From: UBA3941 sp035647175
GTDB lineage: Bacteria; Bacillota; Clostridia; Caldicoprobacterales; UBA3941
DNA length: 11,107 bases
NCBI GenBank assembly: GCA_035647175.1
Contig: DASRNX010000242.1
Span: forward strand, 1-11,107
Reading direction: 5' to 3'
The notes under the pieces were generated by a model that ran no database searches, had not been told where the DNA came from, and saw nothing but the letters and a program-made list of their open reading frames with translations. Both the position numbers and the translations under genes were made by a program. Each line of letters opens with the position of its first letter. Position 1 is the stretch's first letter. Below, piece after piece: positions 1 through 7,704 of the stretch.

Positions 1-62
1 TAGATTTTGTAGTTGGAGTTGTTTATCTATATGGATCATACCATTAGAAGGAGATACTCCCA

Positions 63-746
63 TTGCTTAATATTTTCTTTAGATCCTTAATTCTCTATGC
101 CATAGTTGTATTGGTAGTTAGGGTTATGGGCAAGCGACAGGTTGGCCAATTACAACCCTTTGAACTGGTCATCGCCATAATGATAGCGGAGTTGGCCAGC
201 ATCCCCGCCGATGATGTGGGCATACCTTTGGTCAAAGGGCTGGTGCCCATATTTGCTTTGGCCTTTGCCCAGATAACCATCTCGTTTTTATCCCTAAAGA
301 GTGAAAAATTTAGGGCTCTGGTTGGCGGCTCCCCCAGTATCCTAATTGAAAACGGCGTTATTGAGCAAAAAAAATTAGAACAGCTTCGAATCAACCTAAA
401 CGATCTCCTGGAGCAGCTGAGGTCAAAGAATATTGCCAACGTGGATGATGTGGAATTTGCTATACTGGAGACCAATGGCAACCTTTCCGTCTTCCCTAAA
501 AGCGATAAAAATAATGCTACTCTGGAGGACCTTAATATTCAGGGCAAGCCGGAGGATATACCCATGACCTTGGTTATGGATGGACAAATAATGCATAATA
601 ACCTTAAAAAAACCGGTCAGGATTTAAGCTGGTTGTTAAATCAGATAAAAGCCCTGGGTCTGGATAGACAGAGCGTATTCTTTGCCTATCTGGACACCCA
701 AAATGAGCTAAAGGTGATTGCAAAGCAGAAGGAGCAAGCCCGATGA
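63..746 (+). CDS. DUF421 (YetF-like) membrane protein
   Basis: A 227-residue protein with the layout of the DUF421/YetF family: hydrophobic N-terminal segments (about residues 5-22, 33-48 and 57-77), then a soluble alpha/beta C-terminal region. The family motif GKRQVGQLQPFEL lies at residues 23-35, between the first two membrane segments. The biochemical role of the family is not established; Bacillus members are linked to sporulation or stress settings. The start is a TTG codon, chosen because AAGGAG at 48-53 sits 9 nt upstream and translation begins directly with the first membrane helix. The stop overlaps the start of the next gene (ATGA at 743-746), so the two are probably translationally coupled. 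I see no convincing promoter in the 62 bases upstream, so transcription may start outside the window. Family assignment is confident; function is unknown. Confidence 0.88.
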   Translation: MLNIFFRSLILYAIVVLVVRVMGKRQVGQLQPFELVIAIMIAELASIPADDVGIPLVKGLVPIFALAFAQITISFLSLKSEKFRALVGGSPSILIENGVIEQKKLEQLRINLNDLLEQLRSKNIANVDDVEFAILETNGNLSVFPKSDKNNATLEDLNIQGKPEDIPMTLVMDGQIMHNNLKKTGQDLSWLLNQIKALGLDRQSVFFAYLDTQNELKVIAKQKEQAR

Positions 747-1123
747 GAACCTTTATTATAATTCTGATAGTCCTAGTGCTATTTTTAGGCCTATCCTGGT
801 GGAATACCTCCTATCTTACCAGGACATCCAAGGAACTTGCATCCCATGCCGAAAAAATCCGCACCACTGTGACAGATGAAAATTGGGAGCATGCAAATGA
901 TGAGGTAATGCAAATTCGCCGTACATGGGGTAATCATAAAAAAACCTGGCTCTTACTGGTAGATCATGAGGATATAGATGACATCGATAAAACCATATAC
1001 AGGATAGATGAACTGGTTAAACAAAAAGAAAAGGAACAGGCACTGGCAGATATCGCAGAGCTCAGATTCTTTGTTCAGGATCTTGCGGACAAAGAGGTTC
1101 TGAGTCTGGCTAATATCTTTTAG
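743..1123 (+). CDS. DUF4363 family small membrane-anchored protein
   Basis: A 126-residue protein with one strongly hydrophobic N-terminal helix (about residues 3-20), followed by a charged, mostly helical domain facing away from the membrane. A tryptophan-containing centre (around RRTWGNHKKTW, residues 54-64) and a helical tail match what I know of DUF4363, a family of unknown function often encoded directly after a DUF421 gene in Clostridia. Its ATG overlaps the TGA of the upstream gene by four bases (ATGA), and AAGGAG at 729-734 lies 8 nt before the start, inside the upstream gene. The pairing suggests the two proteins act together at the membrane; that is inference. No T-rich hairpin terminator is visible after the stop; a tandem repeat begins within about 25 bases. 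Confidence 0.8.
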   Translation: MRTFIIILIVLVLFLGLSWWNTSYLTRTSKELASHAEKIRTTVTDENWEHANDEVMQIRRTWGNHKKTWLLLVDHEDIDDIDKTIYRIDELVKQKEKEQALADIAELRFFVQDLADKEVLSLANIF

Positions 1124-1145
1124 TGCCATTTCAATTCACGCTTTG

Positions 1146-1296
1146 AAAGTTTCAATTAGATCAGTACCCACGGTTAAGATTAATACCCACGTTGAAATCG
1201 ATACCCGCGTTTGGGGTCAATACCCGCATCTGAAGCCGGTGCCCGCATATGGGATTAGTACCTATGCCCTTGCCTGAGATCAATACCCACGTTCCA
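1146..1296. repeat. Degenerate 19-bp tandem repeat between convergent genes, overlapping the uvrA 3' end
   Basis: The core TACCC (variants TGCCC and TACCT) recurs on the + strand at 1165, 1184, 1202, 1221, 1240, 1259 and 1284, giving spacings of 19, 18, 19, 19, 19 and 25 bases. Units follow roughly TACCC-R-C-R-T-Y-T-G-A-R-A-T-C-A-A. A more degenerate unit (1146-1164) and a doubled TTTCAATT (1129-1136 and 1150-1157) precede them. All units have the same orientation. The period is not a multiple of three, so the array as a whole is not a coding repeat, although its last unit carries the final codons and stop of uvrA (- strand). No transposase, inverted ends or CRISPR-like spacer structure is seen. 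Function is unknown. Confidence 0.8.
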
Positions 1297-4114
1297 ATAC
1301 CTTCCTGAGGAACTGTCCGGTATAGCTGTTTTCCATCCCGGCCAATTCTTCGGGGCTTCCGGCACCTATTACCATGCCTCCCCTATCCCCGCCTTCCGGA
1401 CCCAGGTCGATTATATAATCTGCTACTTTGATTATATCCAGATTATGTTCAATAATTACTATGGTATTTCCGCCCTCCGCCAACCTCTGCAGCACACCTA
1501 TCAGCATATGGACATCGGCTGCATGAAGCCCGGTAGTGGGCTCGTCCAAAATATATAGGGTCTGACCGGTGCTGCGCTTGCTAAGCTCCGTTGCCAGCTT
1601 AACCCTTTGGGCTTCTCCCCCGGACAGGGTGGTGGACGGCTGGCCTAATTTTATATATCCCAGCCCCACATCGTTCAAGGTTTCCAGCTTTCTTCGGATC
1701 TTGGGTATATTTTCAAAAAAGCCCAATGCCTCTTCAACGGTCATATTAAGGATATCCGATATGTTCTTACCCTTGTAGCGGACCTCCAAAGTCTCCCTGT
1801 TATATCTCTTACCCCTGCATACCTCGCAGGGTACATAGACGTCGGGCAGAAAATGCATCTCTATCTTTATGATTCCGTCCCCCTGGCAAGCCTCACAGCG
1901 ACCCCCTCTAACGTTAAAACTGAACCTGCCCACCCGGTATCCGCGAACTTTGGATTCATTGGTCATGGCAAAAACTTCACGGATCCCGTCAAATACCCCT
2001 GTATAGGTAGCCGGGTTGGATCTGGGCGTTCTTCCTATAGGTGATTGATTGATATCAATAACCTTGTCCAGGTATTGGGTGCCTAAAATTTTATCATAGT
2101 CCCCGGCCCTAATCCTTGCACGATTTAGTTCCCTGGCCAGGGCCTTGTAAAGTATTTCATTGACCAGGGAGCTCTTTCCTGAACCGGAAACCCCGGTTAT
2201 ACAGGTCATTACCCCTATGGGTATTTTTACGTCAATGTCCTTTAAATTATTTTCTCTTGCCCCACTGATCTCAAGATATTTATCATTGGGTTTTCTCCTG
2301 ACTTCAGGAATATCTATCCGCTTTTTCCCGGATAGATATTGTCCGGTTATAGATTTATCATCTTTCATGATTTCTGACGGGCTCCCCATGGCCACCACTT
2401 CCCCGCCATGATTTCCCGCCCCGGGTCCGATGTCGACTATATGATCGGCTGAGAGCATAGTTTCCTCATCATGCTCGACTACTATAAGAGTATTGCCCAA
2501 ATCCCTTAACCCCTTTAGGGTCCTTATAAGCCTGTCGTTATCCCGTTGATGGAGACCTATGCTGGGCTCGTCCAGGATGTATAGAACCCCCACCAGGCCG
2601 GAGCCTATTTGAGTCGCCAGCCGGATTCGCTGTGCCTCTCCCCCGGAGAGGCTGCCGGCCGACCTGGACAGTGTCAGATAATCCAGTCCTACGTCGACTA
2701 GAAATCCAAACCTTGCCTGGATTTCCTTGAAAATCTGATGCCCTATCATCTCCTGTTTGGAAGTAAGGTTCAAATTATTAAAAAAATCACGGGATTCCTT
2801 TATGGATGTGGTCGTAATATCATATATATTCTTGTCCCCCACGGTCACGGCCAAAACTTCCGGTTTTAACCTGGCTCCATGGCAGGCAGGGCAGGTCCTG
2901 TTGCTCATAAGCCTTTCAATATAGTCCCTGCTGTAGTCCGATTGGGTCTCCCTGTGTCTTCTTTGGAGGTTGTTTATTATCCCCTCGAAGGAGCCCGCAA
3001 ATGATCCGGAACCGTCATTTCTGCTGTAATCAATATTGAACTTCTTCCCCTTGGTTCCGTAGAGGATGATGTCTATAACCTTCTTGCTCAGCTTCTTAAT
3101 TGGGGTGTTCAAGTCAAAATTGTATTGCCTGCTAAGAGCCTTCAGGTACATAAAGGCGATGCTGTCTTCACTTAAATTATTCCATCCCAGGGCTACGATA
3201 GCCCCCTCAGCCAGGGATAGATTCTTATTTGGGATAACCAGATCCGGGTCTATCTCCATCATAGAACCAAGCCCGCTACATGTCTCACAGGCCCCGTAGG
3301 GGTTATTAAAGGAGAACATCCTGGGGGTCAATTCCTCTATGTTAATATTGCATTCGGGACAGGCATAATTTTGGCTAAAGAGGATCTCCTCGCCATCAAT
3401 TATATTCACTATGGCCAGCCCGCCGCTTAGATTCAGTACGGTTTCCAGAGAATCCGCCAGCCGTTGGGCAATACCCTCCCTTATGATCAGTCGATCTACT
3501 ATGACCTCTATGGTGTGCTTCCTATTTTTATCAAGGTTTATCTCTTCGGAAAGCTCCATCATCTCGCCGTCTATGCGGACCCTGACATAGCCATCCTTCC
3601 TTATCTGGTCCAATAGCTTTGTATACTCCCCTTTTCTTCCCCTGACAAGGGGAGCCAATAGCTGTATCCGGCTTCGTTCCTCCAACGCCATGACGATATC
3701 TACCATCTGCTCCACGGTCTGCTGCTCGATTACCCTGCCGCAGTTCGGGCAATGGGGTATACCTATCCTGGCAAACAGGAGCCTTAGGTAGTCATAAATC
3801 TCAGTTACTGTACCCACGGTGGATCTTGGGTTATGGCTTGTAGTCTTCTGATCTATGGAGATGGCCGGCGATAAACCTTCAATATAGTCAACGTCGGGTT
3901 TTTCCATCTGCCCTAAAAACTGTCTGGCATAAGCGGAAAGGGATTCCACATATCTTCTCTGACCCTCTGCGTATAGGGTGTCAAAGGCCAGGGAGGACTT
4001 ACCCGAACCGCTGAGCCCGGTAAACACAATCAGTTTATTTCTGGGTATTTCCAGATCAATATTCTTAAGATTATTTTCCCTGGCCCCTTTTACGAATATT
4101 TTTGGTGCTTCCAT
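1280..4114 (-). CDS. uvrA: Excinuclease ABC subunit UvrA
   Basis: DNA-damage recognition ATPase of nucleotide excision repair; a UvrA dimer loads UvrB at lesions in the cytoplasm. Length is 944 residues, normal for the family. Two ABC ATPase halves are intact: Walker A GLSGSGKS (33-40) and GVSGSGKS (641-648), signature LSGGEAQR (489-496 and 830-837), and Walker B LYILDEP (511-517 and 853-859). Cysteine clusters C252/C255/C276/C279 and C740/C743/C763/C766 are zinc modules; CPNC (122-125) and CPAC (408-411) could form a third, as in Bacillus-type UvrA. An in-frame start exists at 4180, but I chose ATG 4114 because AAGGAG (4122-4127) lies 7 nt upstream and the protein then begins in the family register (IFVKGARENNLKNIDL). 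It follows uvrB by 128 bp and has a probable promoter of its own. Its last codons (ERGY-stop) lie inside the 19-bp tandem repeat. Confidence 0.97.
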   Translation of the reverse strand: MEAPKIFVKGARENNLKNIDLEIPRNKLIVFTGLSGSGKSSLAFDTLYAEGQRRYVESLSAYARQFLGQMEKPDVDYIEGLSPAISIDQKTTSHNPRSTVGTVTEIYDYLRLLFARIGIPHCPNCGRVIEQQTVEQMVDIVMALEERSRIQLLAPLVRGRKGEYTKLLDQIRKDGYVRVRIDGEMMELSEEINLDKNRKHTIEVIVDRLIIREGIAQRLADSLETVLNLSGGLAIVNIIDGEEILFSQNYACPECNINIEELTPRMFSFNNPYGACETCSGLGSMMEIDPDLVIPNKNLSLAEGAIVALGWNNLSEDSIAFMYLKALSRQYNFDLNTPIKKLSKKVIDIILYGTKGKKFNIDYSRNDGSGSFAGSFEGIINNLQRRHRETQSDYSRDYIERLMSNRTCPACHGARLKPEVLAVTVGDKNIYDITTTSIKESRDFFNNLNLTSKQEMIGHQIFKEIQARFGFLVDVGLDYLTLSRSAGSLSGGEAQRIRLATQIGSGLVGVLYILDEPSIGLHQRDNDRLIRTLKGLRDLGNTLIVVEHDEETMLSADHIVDIGPGAGNHGGEVVAMGSPSEIMKDDKSITGQYLSGKKRIDIPEVRRKPNDKYLEISGARENNLKDIDVKIPIGVMTCITGVSGSGKSSLVNEILYKALARELNRARIRAGDYDKILGTQYLDKVIDINQSPIGRTPRSNPATYTGVFDGIREVFAMTNESKVRGYRVGRFSFNVRGGRCEACQGDGIIKIEMHFLPDVYVPCEVCRGKRYNRETLEVRYKGKNISDILNMTVEEALGFFENIPKIRRKLETLNDVGLGYIKLGQPSTTLSGGEAQRVKLATELSKRSTGQTLYILDEPTTGLHAADVHMLIGVLQRLAEGGNTIVIIEHNLDIIKVADYIIDLGPEGGDRGGMVIGAGSPEELAGMENSYTGQFLRKVLERGY

Positions 4115-4121
4115 CTTCTGT

Positions 4122-4127
4122 CTCCTT
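4122..4127 (-). promoter_or_regulatory. uvrA ribosome-binding site
   Basis: AAGGAG on the - strand, 7 nt before ATG 4114. It decides between this start and an in-frame upstream start at 4180, which would add 22 residues unlike the family N-terminus. Confidence 0.85.
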
Positions 4128-4191
4128 CTTGTCTCAGTATGCGGCATGGGTATCACAGAATATCTAATAGGCCTACCCAAGATTCAAAAAG

Positions 4192-4220
4192 ATAATGTAT
4201 TTTTGAAATCTTTCTGTCAA
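4192..4220 (-). promoter_or_regulatory. Probable uvrA promoter in the uvrB-uvrA gap
   Basis: On the - strand a perfect -35 TTGACA (4215-4220) is followed, after 17 bp, by CATTAT (4192-4197), four of six matches to the -10 consensus. Transcription would start near 4185, leaving a leader of about 70 nt before uvrA. CAAAAA (4185-4190) and TTTTTG (4200-4205) form an AT-rich inverted repeat around the -10. No LexA box is visible here, so this promoter could give uvrA expression independent of the SOS response (inference). Confidence 0.55.
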
Positions 4221-4242
4221 GGCCCATAAGAATCCTACGCCC

Positions 4243-6210
4243 CTAACTCAATTCATTCTTTAATTTGAATATCTCATCCCTCAGCTTGGCCGCCTTTTCG
4301 AATTCTAAGGCAATTGCCGCATTTTGCATATCCTTTTCCAAATCGGCAATGATTTGAAGTATTTGCTCCCGGGTTTCCGGTATAGAGATATCGTATCCCG
4401 GGCCTTCCTCTGCCGCATGTGTAGCCTCTATAATATCGTGTATTTCCTTAACGATGGTAGTAGGCACTATACCGTGTAACCTATTATATTCTATCTGCAA
4501 CTCTCTTCTTCGGTTGGTCTCGTCGATGGCCCTTTCCATGGATCCGGTGATGGTATCAGCGTACATTATTACCTTGCCCTGCACATTCCTGGCGGCACGG
4601 CCGATGGTTTGAATCAAAGATGTCTCGGACCTCAGAAAACCCTCCTTATCAGCGTCTAATATCGCTACCAGGGAAACCTCCGGCAGGTCGAGGCCCTCCC
4701 TGAGAAGATTAATTCCTACCAGCACGTCGAATACCCCCATCCGCAGATCTCTGATAATTTCCACCCTTTCAAGGGTCACGATGTCCGAATGGAGATATCT
4801 TACCTTCATATCCATTTCCTTGAGAAAGCTGGTCAGGGTTTCTGCCATCTTCTTGGTCAGAGTAGTTATAAGGACCCTTTCATTTCTGTTTGTAATCTTT
4901 TGGATCTCTCCGATCAAATGATCAATCTGTCCTTCAATGGGGCGAACCTCGACCTTGGGATCTATCAGCCCCGTCGGCCTGATAATCTGCTCCACGACCC
5001 TGGATGAGTGGGATAGCTCATAGTCTGCGGGGGTGGCGCTGACACAGACGACCTGACAAATCCTCTCTTCAAATTCTTCGAACCTAAGAGGCCTGTTGTC
5101 ATATGCCGCCGGCAACCTAAATCCGTATTCTACCAGGCTGTCCTTCCTGGATCGATCCCCGGCGTACATGGCCCTTACCTGCGGAAAGGTTACATGGGAT
5201 TCATCTACAATCAGTAAAAAATCATCGGGGAAATAATCCAGTAAGGTAAAGGGCGGTTCGCCAATCTGCCGGCCGTCCATGTATCTGGAATAGTTCTCTA
5301 TTCCGCTACAATACCCAATCTCGCGCATCATTTCAATGTCATAATTGGTCCTCTGCTCCAGCCGTTGAGCCTCCAGCAGCTTATCCTGTGCCCGAAATTC
5401 TTCTAACCTTTCCTCCAGATCCACCTCTATCATCCCTATGGCCTTTTCCAACCTCTCCCTGGATGCAGCATAGTGAGATGCCGGGAAGATGGCCACATGG
5501 TTTCGAAGCCCCAAGATCTCCCCCGTCAGGACGTCCACCTCGGATATCCTGTCTATCTCATCGCCAAAAAATTCTACCCTCATTGCATGTTCCGACGAAG
5601 ATGCGGGGAAAACTTCTAAAACATCCCCCCGTACCCTGAAGGTACCCCTTATAAAGTTTATATCATTTCTTTCGTACTGTATATCCACCAGCATTCTGAT
5701 TATCTCGTTGCGCTCCCTGTTCATACCCACCCTCAAGGACACCGTTAAGTCCCTATACTCTGCGGGATTTCCTAGCCCATAGATACAGGATACGCTGGCA
5801 ACAACTATTACATCCCGCCGCTCAAATAACGCCGAGGTAGCCGAGTGCCTTAGCTTATCAATCTCGTCGTTGATAGAGGCATCCTTTTCTATATAGGTAT
5901 CGCTTACAGGCATATACGCCTCGGGCTGATAATAATCATAATAGCTAACGAAGTATTCCACGGCATTGTCGGGGAAGATCTCCTTAAATTCGCTGTATAG
6001 CTGGGCTGCCAGGGTCTTATTATGTGCCAGTACCAAAGTCGGCCTCTGCACCTTCTCGACGGTATTGGCCATGGTAAATGTCTTTCCTGACCCGGTAACA
6101 CCCAAAAGGGTTTGATATTTCTCACCCTTATTTAGCCCCTCAACCAATGAGGCGATGGCTTTGGGTTGGTCGCCCCGGGGTTTCATGGCGGATCTTATCT
6201 TAAAATCCAT
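4243..6210 (-). CDS. uvrB: Excinuclease ABC subunit UvrB
   Basis: Damage-verification helicase-like subunit of nucleotide excision repair: it is loaded by UvrA, inserts a beta-hairpin at the lesion and recruits UvrC. The 655 residues are typical. Visible elements in order: Walker A GVTGSGKT (37-44), the aromatic beta-hairpin YDYYQPEAY (91-99), the VDESH box (about 335), SATPADYE after it, the motif VI region QTIGRAARN, and a C-terminal UVR motif (about 615-655; EFEKAAKLRDEI) that binds UvrC. The frame also opens at a GTG at 6219, but AAGGAG (6221-6226) would then be only 1 nt away; at ATG 6210 the spacing is 10 nt and the protein begins MDFKIRSAMKPRGDQPKAI, in family register. It is first in the uvrB-uvrA unit, behind a LexA box and promoter with a leader of about 135 nt. 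Confidence 0.97.
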   Translation of the reverse strand: MDFKIRSAMKPRGDQPKAIASLVEGLNKGEKYQTLLGVTGSGKTFTMANTVEKVQRPTLVLAHNKTLAAQLYSEFKEIFPDNAVEYFVSYYDYYQPEAYMPVSDTYIEKDASINDEIDKLRHSATSALFERRDVIVVASVSCIYGLGNPAEYRDLTVSLRVGMNRERNEIIRMLVDIQYERNDINFIRGTFRVRGDVLEVFPASSSEHAMRVEFFGDEIDRISEVDVLTGEILGLRNHVAIFPASHYAASRERLEKAIGMIEVDLEERLEEFRAQDKLLEAQRLEQRTNYDIEMMREIGYCSGIENYSRYMDGRQIGEPPFTLLDYFPDDFLLIVDESHVTFPQVRAMYAGDRSRKDSLVEYGFRLPAAYDNRPLRFEEFEERICQVVCVSATPADYELSHSSRVVEQIIRPTGLIDPKVEVRPIEGQIDHLIGEIQKITNRNERVLITTLTKKMAETLTSFLKEMDMKVRYLHSDIVTLERVEIIRDLRMGVFDVLVGINLLREGLDLPEVSLVAILDADKEGFLRSETSLIQTIGRAARNVQGKVIMYADTITGSMERAIDETNRRRELQIEYNRLHGIVPTTIVKEIHDIIEATHAAEEGPGYDISIPETREQILQIIADLEKDMQNAAIALEFEKAAKLRDEIFKLKNELS

Positions 6211-6220
6211 CCACCTCACG

Positions 6221-6226
6221 CTCCTT
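6221..6226 (-). promoter_or_regulatory. uvrB ribosome-binding site
   Basis: AAGGAG on the - strand, 10 nt before ATG 6210 and only 1 nt before the in-frame GTG at 6219. This favours ATG 6210. Confidence 0.75.
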
Positions 6227-6287
6227 TTTATTATATAGTTTTAAGTCCCATCTCGGTAACCAAATACAAGCTGATCCCCAAACTTTA

Positions 6288-6315
6288 ATTATGATACCGA
6301 TATGGAAAAATTCAA
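6288..6315 (-). promoter_or_regulatory. Possible second uvrB promoter
   Basis: On the - strand TTGAAT (6310-6315) and CATAAT (6288-6293) are separated by 16 bp. It lies downstream of the LexA-overlapped promoter and would give a leader of about 70 nt. In AT-rich DNA this could be chance. Confidence 0.3.
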
Positions 6316-6352
6316 TGGGTCAATTTTGTTCCTACGAAGTGACTCCGGAATC

Positions 6353-6361
6353 ATTATAACA
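6353..6361 (-). promoter_or_regulatory. uvrB promoter, extended -10 element
   Basis: TGTTATAAT on the - strand: a perfect TATAAT (6353-6358) with the upstream TG of an extended -10. The -35 position at 17 bp spacing is TTCTAT (6376-6381), a poor match, as often seen when an extended -10 compensates. Predicted start is near 6346. The LexA box at 6378-6391 overlaps the -35 region, where bound repressor would block RNA polymerase. Confidence 0.75.
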
Positions 6362-6377
6362 TATCCGGCCGAAGAAT

Positions 6378-6391
6378 AGAACGCCTGTTCG
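6378..6391 (-). promoter_or_regulatory. LexA/DinR (SOS) box of uvrBA
   Basis: The - strand reads CGAACAGGCGTTCT, matching 13 of 14 positions of the Gram-positive LexA consensus CGAACRNRYGTTYC, with a perfect GAAC-N4-GTTC palindrome (6379-6390). It overlaps the -35 region of the uvrB promoter and begins directly after the T-tract of the upstream gene's terminator. uvrBA is a known LexA target in Bacillus, so SOS induction is well supported. Confidence 0.88.
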
Positions 6392-6442
6392 AAAAAATAA
6401 AAAACCTCACCCATGCTATTCCTATTTCTTCAGGGTGAAGTT
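6392..6442 (-). terminator. Intrinsic terminator after the PDZ membrane protein gene
   Basis: On the - strand, arms AACTTCACCC (6433-6442) and GGGTGAGGTT (6403-6412) pair over 10 bp with one G-U, around a 20-nt loop. They are followed by TTTTTTATTTTTT (about 6390-6402). It lies 33 bp past the stop at 6476 and separates the ctpA/PDZ unit from uvrBA. Confidence 0.88.
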
Positions 6443-6475
6443 AAAAGTCATGCCTATTTAAATCGGTATCGGACC

Positions 6476-7609
6476 CTACCCCTTAAAATAATTGTCCCAT
6501 AGTCTCACAAGTATACCCTTCGGATGCTTAAATATATAGTACTTAGCCGTGGTGCGGGGAACAAATATAAGCCCTAAATCCTTTATTCCCCTTTCGTAGT
6601 CCCTGTATTCCAGTTCCAGGGTTTCACCGTCTCCCCTCAGTATGGTCACCCATATAAAGTTAGGTGAATCCCTTAGAATCTCTTCAAGCATCGTTTCGCT
6701 ATTTACCTGTCTGCCGTTCATATATAATATTATATCGCTCTGCATAAGTCCCATGGCCTTGCCCGGGCTTTCCGGCAATACATCCAGTACCCTTATACCT
6801 CTCCAAGGCGCCTTAAAAATCGGCTCGCCTTTCAGTCGGTCCTGTCTATTCCAACGGGTTATGATTTCGTGCATAGCTAGAGTGGCCAAGACCGCCAGAT
6901 ATGTGAGCCCCTTTATCCTGATTGATGCCATAGCCAAAATTAATAGAGTTAATCCATAGATCCCCGCCCAAAACCCGGATTCCCTAACTCTCCTATGGGT
7001 AGTTTGGGTAATGGCCCAATCCTCATATACCAATACCGCGACTGCCGGAAACACCAGCTGTCCCGGCGCTGTAATCGTAGCCAAGGGAATTGGCCACATC
7101 CTGTTCATAATATGGGCGCCTGCCGGTGTAAACCGATCATGCTCAATATATACCGGTATGCTATCTCTGGCTCCGTCTATCAGTATAAGGAGACCCTCCG
7201 CCAGGTGCAGGATACCAACCAACATGATCATCGGCGAAACCTCCATGGCCGGCCATCCAAAAATAAGGGACATCAAGGATACGATCCCTATGGAATAGGA
7301 GGGGCATAGGTACCGCGGATTAAAAAGCATCAAAAATAGGGATATGGGCCAAATTATAAGCATAGCCTCAAACTCTATCCTTATCTCGAAGATTAGAATG
7401 ATAAAGCTGGTGAGCAGCCCCCCTATCAGACCATAGAGGAGCACGTAGTATAGCTGGGTGTTTATAGAATTTCGAAGAATGCCCAACCAGGCTTCCTCCA
7501 GTTGGGCATTCCTTTGTATCCTCAGATAAACCACCAGAACAATTCCGATATAGAAAAAACTGCTGATCACCTGTGAATAGGAAGTAAATAATTGTTTTAA
7601 CAATTGCAT
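6476..7609 (-). CDS. Multi-pass membrane protein with C-terminal PDZ domain (MinJ-like)
   Basis: A 377-residue integral membrane protein. Hydrophobic segments lie at about residues 13-30, 53-75, 80-96, 105-119, 126-145, 180-196, 213-230 and 233-250. They are followed by a PDZ domain (about 265-350; GIRVLDVLPESPGKAMGL and DIILYMNGRQV are typical of the fold). No protease residues are visible, so a scaffold or adaptor role is likelier. Length, topology and position beside ctpA and uvrB match Bacillus subtilis MinJ (397 residues), which links DivIVA to MinD in division-site selection; the transfer of that function is inference. ATG 7609 was chosen over an in-frame start at 7681 because AGGAGG (7616-7621) sits 6 nt upstream and the longer form adds 24 polar residues. 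It lies 95 bp after ctpA with no promoter or terminator between, so the two are probably cotranscribed. Confidence 0.85.
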   Translation of the reverse strand: MQLLKQLFTSYSQVISSFFYIGIVLVVYLRIQRNAQLEEAWLGILRNSINTQLYYVLLYGLIGGLLTSFIILIFEIRIEFEAMLIIWPISLFLMLFNPRYLCPSYSIGIVSLMSLIFGWPAMEVSPMIMLVGILHLAEGLLILIDGARDSIPVYIEHDRFTPAGAHIMNRMWPIPLATITAPGQLVFPAVAVLVYEDWAITQTTHRRVRESGFWAGIYGLTLLILAMASIRIKGLTYLAVLATLAMHEIITRWNRQDRLKGEPIFKAPWRGIRVLDVLPESPGKAMGLMQSDIILYMNGRQVNSETMLEEILRDSPNFIWVTILRGDGETLELEYRDYERGIKDLGLIFVPRTTAKYYIFKHPKGILVRLWDNYFKG

Positions 7610-7615
7610 TTTATG

Positions 7616-7621
7616 CCTCCT
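7616..7621 (-). promoter_or_regulatory. Ribosome-binding site of the PDZ membrane protein
   Basis: AGGAGG on the - strand, 6 nt before ATG 7609. It rules in the shorter start over the in-frame start at 7681. Confidence 0.85.
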
Positions 7622-7704
7622 AAAACATATAACTGGGACAGGAAATCCAACCCTACCTTGGTGAGGGCCATAAATCTGCATCTATATCGGAAATATGACG
7701 ATAT

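Noticed and set aside
95..481. A 128-codon open frame on the - strand within the DUF421 gene
   Set aside because: It is an antisense shadow of a gene with a clear ribosome-binding site and family motifs.
1146..1296. CRISPR-like array
   Set aside because: The units are directly adjacent with no unique spacers, the repeats are degenerate, and no cas genes are present.
4115..4180. N-terminal 22-residue extension of UvrA
   Set aside because: The extension is not like the family N-terminus, and a strong ribosome-binding site points to ATG 4114.
7610..7681. N-terminal 24-residue extension of the PDZ membrane protein
   Set aside because: AGGAGG lies inside this stretch with ideal spacing to ATG 7609, and the extension is polar and unlike a membrane protein start.
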